DNA of 12,754 nucleotides from Gemmatimonadaceae bacterium (GTDB taxonomy: Bacteria > Gemmatimonadota > Gemmatimonadetes > Gemmatimonadales > Gemmatimonadaceae), in contig JACMLI010000380.1 in NCBI GenBank assembly GCA_014379705.1, positions 1 through 12,754 of the forward strand, written 5' to 3'. Shown in pieces: positions 7,100 to 12,754 of this stretch (positions are counted from its first letter, which is position 1; each line of letters begins with the position of its first letter). Under the pieces are notes generated by a model. That model had not been told where the DNA came from. It did not search any database and saw only the letters and a list, made by a program, of their open reading frames with translations. Both the position numbers and the translations under genes were made by a program.

Positions 7100-8545
7100 C
7101 TATTGGAACTGGCGTCGCGTCCTTGCGCCGGTCCAGATGACGATCGAGCCGCATCCGGTCATCGTCTGGAACTGCGCCGGGACCTGGGACCCGCGGGTGT
7201 AGGCCTCCATGGCGCGGATGTCCTGCACGTTCACGAGCGCATCGAGCGGCAGGTCCTCGAGGCCTCCCATGCGCATGCCATCGAGAAAAAGCGTTGGCAT
7301 GCAGTATTGCTGAAAACCGCTCAAGGCGCGGAAGAGCAGGCGCCCTCCTGGCAGGACGTTGACGCCGGGCGTCATGCGGAACAGGTCACTCACGTACAAC
7401 GCACGGCTCTTCTCGAGGGCGTCCTCGTCCCAGAACCGGCCAAGGCCCATGCGCTGGCGGCGCAGGAAGTCCTGGTGTTGCGGTGTGTCGACGACGCGCC
7501 GGCCCACGACCTTCACCGTGTCGAGAAATACCTGCCGGTTGTCGAGGACAAAGTCCACGATCGCGGTCTTTCCCCCGATGATGTCGACGGGACGCAGCGC
7601 CGAGATGTAGCCGAGGGCGCGGGCGTCAACCGTGTGGCTGCCTAACGGGAGCGAGTCGAGCCCGAAGTATCCGTTGTCGCTGGTGACGGCCTCGAGGCCC
7701 GTCTCGAGAAACCGGAGTCTCGCTCCCTTGAGCGGCTGGCCCCCCGGACGCGTCACCCGGCCCACGAGGCGCCCGTCTCCGGTGCGCAGCGGCACCACGA
7801 TCGCGCTGTCTACGCTCCCCGAGTCCGCGGGCACGCGTCGATCCACCATCTCCACCGGGGCGACATAGATGTCCCGCCGTAGCAGGCCCCCTGCCGGCAT
7901 CGTGAACGTGACCACGCCACTCGAGTCCGCGTCGCGCCAGGCGCGCGCGACCACGCTCTCGTCCAGCGGCATGTAGCAATGCCGGAAGGAGCCCTCTTCG
8001 TCCGACGGCCCCTTCACTTCAGGGATATCGCGGGTGACCGCGTTCCGGACGACGCGAATGCGGCTCCACTGCGCCTGCACCGTCACCTCCGGAAGCACGC
8101 GCCCATCCACGGCCGATCGCGTGTAGCCATACCACAGGCCCCCCGAATCGACGGGAAAGCCGCACACGCGCTTCACCAGGGTCGCTGGCGATGGCACCGT
8201 GAGGTTTGCGCGAATGGGTTGCGGCTCTCGCACCCGCACCTGCACCAGGGGCGAGGGGATGCCCAGCGAATCGAGCGCCGGGTGCAGGAAGCCGAGGATC
8301 CAGTTGCCTTCGGCCACGCCATCGAAGCGGAACCGGCCATTCGCGTCGCTGCTTACCGTGCGCCCTTCGCCGGGCCGGTCGGCACGCACCAACTGAACGA
8401 GGGCGGAATCGAGGTATCGGCGCCCCACGCTGTCGTAGACGGTCCCCGAGACTGTGGTGCGCACGTCTTGCGCGCCAGCGGACGTAGCGCCCACGAGGAG
8501 AGCGGAGGTAGCCAGGATCCGCCACATGTTCGCCGGTCGCCTCAT
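7100..8545 (-). CDS. Secreted carboxypeptidase-regulatory-like/TonB-plug protein, array copy 1 (last transcribed)
   Basis: A 481-residue exported protein of unknown function. The signal peptide has the positive start 'MRRPANMWR', a hydrophobic core and a cleavage site near AGA|QDVRT (~25/26). Next comes a carboxypeptidase-regulatory-type Ig-like segment ('VSGTVYDSVGRRYLDSALVQLVRA...GRFRFDGV', ~30-118). A second segment holds Cys128 and Cys190, and a third such fold is 'GRLVGRVTRPGGQPLKGARLRF...DNGYFGLDSLPLGSHTVDARALGY' (~258-335). The linker 'LDTVKVVGRR...RMGLGRFWDEDALEKSRALYVSDLFRMTPGV' leads to a TonB-receptor plug-like end with 'YCMPTLFLDGMRM' and 'GCGSIVIWTG'. It stops there, so there is no outer-membrane barrel. 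ATG 8545 overlaps the TGA of copy 2 as ATGA. It could be a periplasmic or surface binding protein, but nothing shows a ligand. TTA codon in CGTTAGGC at 7640-7647. Confidence 0.85.
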   Translation of the reverse strand: MRRPANMWRILATSALLVGATSAGAQDVRTTVSGTVYDSVGRRYLDSALVQLVRADRPGEGRTVSSDANGRFRFDGVAEGNWILGFLHPALDSLGIPSPLVQVRVREPQPIRANLTVPSPATLVKRVCGFPVDSGGLWYGYTRSAVDGRVLPEVTVQAQWSRIRVVRNAVTRDIPEVKGPSDEEGSFRHCYMPLDESVVARAWRDADSSGVVTFTMPAGGLLRRDIYVAPVEMVDRRVPADSGSVDSAIVVPLRTGDGRLVGRVTRPGGQPLKGARLRFLETGLEAVTSDNGYFGLDSLPLGSHTVDARALGYISALRPVDIIGGKTAIVDFVLDNRQVFLDTVKVVGRRVVDTPQHQDFLRRQRMGLGRFWDEDALEKSRALYVSDLFRMTPGVNVLPGGRLLFRALSGFQQYCMPTLFLDGMRMGGLEDLPLDALVNVQDIRAMEAYTRGSQVPAQFQTMTGCGSIVIWTGARTRRQFQ

Positions 8546-10002
8546 GACGGTGGAGGTACGCGGGTCGAGCGCGGCCCGGTCCAGATCACGAGCGAGCCAC
8601 ATCCGTTCGTCGTCCGGTACTGGGCCGGCACCTGCAACGGGCGCGGGTACACCTCGATCGCGCGAACGATCTCGGGGGAGACCACCGTTTCGAGCCCCAG
8701 GCTGCTGATGTCGAACACCTGCATTCCATCGATGAAGACGGCGGGAACGCAGTACTGCGCGAATCCCCCGGTGTTCCGGAAGCGCACGCTTCCACCGAAG
8801 CCGCCCGGGAGCACCGTCACACCCGGGACGACGCGCAACACGTCGGACACGAACATCGGGTTCCGCTTCTCGATGTCCTCCTCGTCGAGGAACGTGCCGA
8901 ATCCGAGCTTCTTTCGGGCGAGAAACTCCAGGTGCTGTGGCGTATCCATGAGGCGGCGACTGACGACGCGCACCGTGTCGAGGTACGACTGGCGCGACTC
9001 GAGGACGAAATCGGCGGTCGTCACCTGGCCCTCGACGAAGTCCACGGAGCGCGTTACCGGCAGGAAGCCGATCGCCCGGGCATCGATGGTGAACGACCCC
9101 AACGGGAGCGAATCGAGGTGGAAGTAGCCATCCCCGTTGGCCATGGCCTCGGCACCGCTCTCGGAGAAGCGCACCCTCGCACCGCCCACCGGCCGCCCTC
9201 CACTCCGGAGCACGCGACCGCGCAGGCTCCCGCCGCCGATGCGCATGGGCACCGTCACGCTGTCCGCGGTCGAATCGACGGCGACCCGGGCGTCAACCAC
9301 CTGCACTGGGCCCACATAGATGTCACGTCGCAGGAGGCCGGCCGCGGGCATGGTGAACGAGAGGACGCCGCTGGAGTCGGCGCCGCGCCACGCGCGGACG
9401 AGCACGATCTCCTCCCTCGGCATGAAGCAGTGGTGGAAGCTGCCGTCCTCGTTCGACTCGATGGTGATCGCGGGGATCTGCCGTTCGATCGTCCGGTTCA
9501 CGACCACGATGCGGTTCCACTGGGCGATAACCGTGGCTGCGGCCACTGGCAATCCCGTGACGCCGGAGCGCGTCTGTCCGTACCACAAGCCACCGGAATC
9601 CGGCGAAACGCCGCAGAATCGACGCACGACCGATGCCGGGGAGGGGACGGCGAGCATAGCGCGGATCGGCTCGGCGGTCCGCACCTGAACCTGCACCGTC
9701 GGGAGCGGCAGCCCTAACGAGTCGAGCACGGGATGGATGAACCCGAGGATCCACGTGCCCGCCTCCACGCTGTCGAACTGGAACTTGCCGCCCCCGGCGG
9801 AGATCACGGTGACGCCCGTGCCGGGGCGGTCGGCGCGCATCAATTGCACCACCGCCGAGTCGAGGTAGCGCCGGCTCACGCTGTCGTAGACCGTCCCGCT
9901 GATCGACGTGCGCACGTCCTGCGCGCGGGCCGCGCCTGCCGCCACCGTGCACACGCCCAGTGCAAGCAGCCGACTCATCCGTCCAAAGGCGTGTCGTCTC
10001 AC
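8542..10002 (-). CDS. Secreted carboxypeptidase-regulatory-like/TonB-plug protein, array copy 2
   Basis: A 486-residue paralogue with the same order of parts. The signal peptide is cut near ARA|QDVRT (~28/29). The first Ig-like segment has 'ISGTVYDSVSRRYLDSAVVQLMRADRP', the second carries Cys130 and Cys192, the third has 'LRGRVLRSGGRPVGGARVRF', and the plug-like end has 'YCVPAVFIDGMQV' (Cys418) and 'GCGSLVIWTG' (Cys468). It is the most divergent of the three complete copies: 'CGVSPDSGG' replaces 'CGFPVDSGG', and it has a small insertion, 'GGFGGSVRF', in the plug. GTG 10002 was chosen because it restores the MRR- start shared by copies 1 and 3; ATG 9978 is the alternative. Its stop overlaps the start of copy 1 by 4 bp. 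TTA codon in CGTTAGGG at 9712-9719. Confidence 0.85.
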   Translation of the reverse strand: MRRHAFGRMSRLLALGVCTVAAGAARAQDVRTSISGTVYDSVSRRYLDSAVVQLMRADRPGTGVTVISAGGGKFQFDSVEAGTWILGFIHPVLDSLGLPLPTVQVQVRTAEPIRAMLAVPSPASVVRRFCGVSPDSGGLWYGQTRSGVTGLPVAAATVIAQWNRIVVVNRTIERQIPAITIESNEDGSFHHCFMPREEIVLVRAWRGADSSGVLSFTMPAAGLLRRDIYVGPVQVVDARVAVDSTADSVTVPMRIGGGSLRGRVLRSGGRPVGGARVRFSESGAEAMANGDGYFHLDSLPLGSFTIDARAIGFLPVTRSVDFVEGQVTTADFVLESRQSYLDTVRVVSRRLMDTPQHLEFLARKKLGFGTFLDEEDIEKRNPMFVSDVLRVVPGVTVLPGGFGGSVRFRNTGGFAQYCVPAVFIDGMQVFDISSLGLETVVSPEIVRAIEVYPRPLQVPAQYRTTNGCGSLVIWTGPRSTRVPPPS

Positions 10003-10011
10003 CCCTCCCCC
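10003..10011 (-). promoter_or_regulatory. Purine-rich nonamer between copies 3 and 2, unusually close to the start
   Basis: The whole 9-nt gap between the TAG of copy 3 and the GTG of copy 2 reads GGGGGAGGG on the minus strand. It can pair with the 16S tail but ends only 1 nt before GTG 10002. Either spacing is unusually tight, or this site serves the ATG at 9978 from a long distance, or it promotes re-initiation by ribosomes finishing copy 3. Confidence 0.4.
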
Positions 10012-11445
10012 CTACCGAAGCGTGTTGCGTGTCCGAGGGCCGGTCCACACGACCAGGGCGCCGCAGCCGACGTCCCTCGCGAATTGCGCCGGCACCTGCG
10101 CTCCCCGCGTGTAGACCTCCATCGCCCGAATATCGTGCACGGACAGGAAGGCGTCGAGGCCCATCTCCTCGATGCCGGTCACCTGCATGCCGTCGAGGTA
10201 GAGGGACGGCGTGCAGTACTGTCCCAGCCCACTGAAGGCGCGAAAGAGCACGCGCCCGCCGGTCAGGATCCGCACGCCGGCGGTCATGCGCAGCAGGTCG
10301 GATACGTAGAAGGGATTCCGCTTCTCGATGTCGTCCTCGTCGAAGAACCTGCCGAGGCCCTGTCGCTTGCGTCGGAGGAACTCGAGGTGCTGTTGTGACA
10401 TGGCGACGGCACGCCCGATGACCTTGACGGTGTCGAGGAAGGCCTCCCGTGTGTCGAGGACGAAGTGCGCGCTGGCGGGCGCTCCGGCCACGATGTCGAT
10501 GGGCCGCAAGGCCGACACGAAGCCGATCGCCCGGGCGTCGACGGAATACGAGCCTAACGGGAGCGAGTCGAGGACGAACTGGCCCTTGTCGTTGGAGAGC
10601 GCCTCCTGGCCCGTCTCGACGAAGCGCAGGCGCGCGCCGCGGAGTGGTTCTCCATCGGAGCGCAGGACGCGGCCCACGAGTCGCCCCGTGCCCGTCCGCC
10701 GCTGGATCGTGATCGTGTCGGTGCCCCCGGAGTCGGTGGCGATCCGCGCGTCAACCACCTCCACGGGACCGATGAAGATGTCGCGACGCAGCAGGCCCGC
10801 GGCGGGCATGGTGAAGGTCATGACGCCACTCGAATCCGCCTCGTGCCAGGCCTTCGCCAGCACGATGTCATCGGTGGGCATCCAGCACTGATGGAAGGCG
10901 CCTTGTTCGCCCGAGGTCCCCGTGACGTTCGGGGTATCGCGTTGCAGTGACGTCCCCATGACGCGAATGCGGCTCCACGCCGCCTGCACGGTGGCCCCGG
11001 GCACAACATCGCCGGTGACGGCCGATCGCGTGTAGCCGTACCACAGCCCTCCCGAATCGACCGGGAAGCCACACACGCTCCTCACGATCGTCGCCGCGGC
11101 GGGCACGGCGAGCACCGCCCTGATCGGCTGCGGATCGCGCACCAGCACCTGCACGAGGGGCGTGCGCAGGCCCAACGAATCCAGCACCGGGTGGATGAAG
11201 CCCAGGATCCAGTTGCCCTCCGGCACGTCGTCGAACCGGAAGCGTCCGTTCGCGTCGGCCGTGGCGCTCCGGCCCTCCCCCGGCCGTTCGGCGCGCACGA
11301 GCTGCACGACGGCGGAGTCGAGGTGACGCTTCGCGACGCTGTCGTACACCGTGCCACTGATGCTCGTGCGCACGCCCTGCGCCGCGGCCCCCAGCGGAGC
11401 GACGAGGCCACCGACCAACCACATTCCCCGCACGGCACGCCGCAT
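10012..11445 (-). CDS. Secreted carboxypeptidase-regulatory-like/TonB-plug protein, array copy 3
   Basis: A 477-residue paralogue. The signal peptide 'MRRAVRGMWLVGGLVAPLG' has a cut near AAA|QGVRT (~23/24). The three Ig-like segments start near residues 29, 120 and 255. Cys125 and Cys187 are in the second, and Cys411 ('YCTPSLYLDGM') and Cys461 ('GCGALVVWTG') are in the plug-like end. 'FLDTVKVIGRAV...RRKRQGLGRFFDEDDIEKRNPFYVSDLLRMTAGV' links the parts. By eye it is closer to copy 1 than to its neighbour copy 2. ATG 11445 shares its A with the TGA of copy 4 (TGATG), a 1-bp overlap typical of re-initiation; no other ribosome site is evident. The same frame stays open far upstream inside copy 4, but that is a frame shadow. 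TTA codon in CGTTAGGC at 10552-10559. Confidence 0.85.
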   Translation of the reverse strand: MRRAVRGMWLVGGLVAPLGAAAQGVRTSISGTVYDSVAKRHLDSAVVQLVRAERPGEGRSATADANGRFRFDDVPEGNWILGFIHPVLDSLGLRTPLVQVLVRDPQPIRAVLAVPAAATIVRSVCGFPVDSGGLWYGYTRSAVTGDVVPGATVQAAWSRIRVMGTSLQRDTPNVTGTSGEQGAFHQCWMPTDDIVLAKAWHEADSSGVMTFTMPAAGLLRRDIFIGPVEVVDARIATDSGGTDTITIQRRTGTGRLVGRVLRSDGEPLRGARLRFVETGQEALSNDKGQFVLDSLPLGSYSVDARAIGFVSALRPIDIVAGAPASAHFVLDTREAFLDTVKVIGRAVAMSQQHLEFLRRKRQGLGRFFDEDDIEKRNPFYVSDLLRMTAGVRILTGGRVLFRAFSGLGQYCTPSLYLDGMQVTGIEEMGLDAFLSVHDIRAMEVYTRGAQVPAQFARDVGCGALVVWTGPRTRNTLR

Positions 11446-12754
11446 CAGGGACGATGCGGCCTGGCCGGGGGTCGATCCTTCAGCTGGCGGGCCAGCCACC
11501 CGCGCACCCCCGTCCACACCACCACGCTCCCGCAATCCATGGTTTGGTATTCCGGGGGCGCCTGGATCCGGCGGGGATACACCTCCAGCGCCTTCACGAG
11601 ATCGGCCGGGATGACGTCGTCGATGTTCATCTCGACGAGCGGCAGCCGCATGCCGTCCACGACCAGCGCCGGTGTGCACGCGGTGCCGTTGACGCCGCGC
11701 ATCTGGATGGCGCGCGTCATCATGTCCACTGTCCGGATGTCGACGCCCGGCATGCCGCGCAGCAGGTCGGTAAAGACCAACGGACGCCGAATCTCCACCT
11801 GGTCCGGATCGAGGAACGTCCCGTGTCCCAGGCGACGCCGATGCTCGAATCCCGCCAGGCTGCCCGGCCGCCGCGCCCGCGCGGCGAGCACCCGCACCGT
11901 GTCGATCTCCAGGGGAAAGTCGGCGAGCGTGAGCTCCACGCGCGCCCCGGCGGTCGGGGACACGTCCACCACGCGCCGTGTCGGCACGAAGCCGATCATG
12001 CGCGCATCCACCAGTTGCGTGCCGGCGTTCCTGGTGCCGAAGCGAAACTCGCCGTCGCCGTCGGTTCGCGTCTCGATGCTCGATCCCCACAGGCGCACCC
12101 GGGCCCCCGCGAGGGGCTGCCCCGACGCATCGCGCACCGACCCGGTCACCACCGGCGTCACGGTCGGTGCGGTGGCTCGCCGCTGCAGCGTGATGTCCCG
12201 CAGCAGGAGCCCATGCTCGGGCACGTCGAGCTCGAGGAGCGCGCTCGAGTCGGGGTCGCTCACGGCGTGCATCAGCAGCACGGCGCCGCGCGGTACGCCG
12301 CAGAGCCCGAACCATCCGGTTGCGTTGGTGCGCGTGGTCGTCTCCTGCACGCCGGCGCGGGCGCCGCCGGCGCCGAGCGTGATCGCACTCCATCGCGCGG
12401 CTACGGTCGCTCCCTCCAGGAGGGATGTGCTCGCGACGTCGCGCACATACCCGAGGATGACGCCGGCGTCGCGCGCGGCCTCGCGTCCGCACCACGACGC
12501 GATCACGGTCGCCGGGGAGGGCACGGCGAAGTCGAGCTCCTGCTCGCTCACGGCGCGGACGTCCACCCGCTGCGATGGCGGGTCCAGGCCTAACGAGTCG
12601 AGCCGGGGGTGGAAGAAGCCCGTGAGGTACCGCCCGGCGGCGACGCCGTCGATCACGTACCGGCCGGCGGAGTCGGTGTCCGTCGTGCGGCGCTCGCCGC
12701 GGCCCCCCGGATCGAGCGGCAGCAACTGCACGTGTGCGCCGCGCAGCGGGCCGC
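11445..12754 (-). CDS. Secreted carboxypeptidase-regulatory-like/TonB-plug protein, array copy 4, 5' end missing
   Basis: At least 435 residues, open to the right edge; the frame begins inside the first Ig-like segment ('GPLRGAHVQLLPLDP'). By comparison with copies 1-3 only ~40-50 residues are missing, including the signal peptide. Later parts are recognisable: 'FFHPRLDSLGL', 'ASWCGREA', 'FGLCGVP', 'GLLLRDITL', the third Ig-like segment 'VTGSVRDASGQPLAGARVRLWG...GDGEFRFGTRN', the linker 'RRRLGHGTFLDPDQVEIRRPLVFTDLLRGMPGV', and a plug-like end with 'ACTPALVVDGMRL' and 'DCGSVVVWTG'. It is the most distant member but keeps the four cysteines. The GTG at 12731 falls within the homologous region and is not the true start. 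It ends with the Arg/Pro-rich tail 'RQLKDRPPARPHRP'. Function unknown. TTA codon in CGTTAGGC at 12588-12595. Confidence 0.83.
   Translation of the reverse strand, partial: GPLRGAHVQLLPLDPGGRGERRTTDTDSAGRYVIDGVAAGRYLTGFFHPRLDSLGLDPPSQRVDVRAVSEQELDFAVPSPATVIASWCGREAARDAGVILGYVRDVASTSLLEGATVAARWSAITLGAGGARAGVQETTTRTNATGWFGLCGVPRGAVLLMHAVSDPDSSALLELDVPEHGLLLRDITLQRRATAPTVTPVVTGSVRDASGQPLAGARVRLWGSSIETRTDGDGEFRFGTRNAGTQLVDARMIGFVPTRRVVDVSPTAGARVELTLADFPLEIDTVRVLAARARRPGSLAGFEHRRRLGHGTFLDPDQVEIRRPLVFTDLLRGMPGVDIRTVDMMTRAIQMRGVNGTACTPALVVDGMRLPLVEMNIDDVIPADLVKALEVYPRRIQAPPEYQTMDCGSVVVWTGVRGWLARQLKDRPPARPHRP

Larger units (their letters stand above)
7100..12754 (-). repeat. Tandem array of four paralogous genes
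   Basis: Four head-to-tail homologous genes of about 1.4 kb each, spaced by -1, +9 and -4 bp. DNA identity is locally high between copies 1 and 3. For example, an identical 21-bp block occurs at 7640-7660 and 10552-10572, and closely matching blocks lie around 8129-8180 and 11031-11082. The array arose by duplication and continues to, and possibly past, the right edge. Confidence 0.85.

Noticed and set aside
6092..7645. A 517-codon plus-strand open frame opposite the fusion gene and array copy 1
   Set aside because: It runs antisense through two well-supported genes, crosses their intergenic gap, and its protein shows no domain or plausible composition. It is a product of high GC and few stop codons.
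7979..9127. Long plus-strand open frames (also 3324-4412 minus and 8932-9717 plus)
   Set aside because: All lie antisense to genes with clear family motifs and show no recognisable domain or start signal.
10012..12495. An 827-codon minus-strand reading that extends copy 3 upstream
   Set aside because: Beyond 11445 it reads copy 4 in the wrong frame and gives Arg/Ala-rich nonsense. The MRR- start plus signal peptide at 11445 and the TGATG junction mark the real beginning.
7100..12754. Treating the array as TonB-dependent receptors or as pseudogenes of them
   Set aside because: All four end at the same place with an intact conserved C-terminus, with no frameshift and no downstream barrel remnant, so they are a distinct family and not broken receptors.

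Overview
The window is GC-rich and densely packed, with almost no intergenic DNA. It reads as chromosomal sequence from a soil-type Gram-negative bacterium, most likely Gemmatimonadota. That placement is an inference. It rests on the high GC, the weak Shine-Dalgarno signals, a tandem family of secreted 'carboxypeptidase-regulatory-like plus TonB-plug' proteins of a kind I associate with that phylum, and a rare TTA leucine codon always embedded in CGTTAGG. I saw no RNA gene, CRISPR array, insertion sequence or phage gene.

Region A (1-2598, minus strand) is a tightly coupled run transcribed right to left: a crotonase-fold enoyl-CoA hydratase/isomerase-like protein, an acyl-CoA dehydrogenase, and the N-terminal third of an AMP-forming aryl-CoA ligase cut by the left edge. 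Region C (4676-7015, minus) encodes a 779-residue fusion of an FAD monooxygenase and an Old Yellow Enzyme-type FMN reductase. This is the layout of 2-aminobenzoyl-CoA monooxygenase/reductase, also annotated as bifunctional salicylyl-CoA 5-hydroxylase/oxidoreductase. Together A and C look like an aerobic CoA-thioester route for an ortho-substituted benzoate (anthranilate or salicylate). The ligase makes the CoA ester, the fusion oxygenates and reduces the ring, and the crotonase and dehydrogenase act in later beta-oxidation-like steps. A 3-hydroxyacyl-CoA dehydrogenase, a thiolase and a regulator are not seen and may lie beyond the left edge.

Region B (2599-4679, plus strand) is a divergent lipoprotein gene that separates A from C. 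It has a jelly-roll-like N-terminal domain and an erythromycin-esterase-family C-terminal domain. The 149-bp divergent intergenic region holds an 18-bp inverted repeat and a candidate promoter. The lipoprotein gene and the fusion gene converge with interlocking stop codons in one CTAG.

Region D (7100-12754, minus) is a tandem array of four paralogues, three complete (477-486 aa) and one cut by the right edge. Each complete one has a signal peptide, three Ig-like carboxypeptidase-regulatory-type segments and a TonB-receptor plug-like end, but no beta-barrel. The mature parts contain exactly four cysteines at matching places. The genes overlap or nearly touch, so they look like one operon, ending 84 bp before the fusion gene. 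The function of this array is unknown and it is the least explained part of the window.
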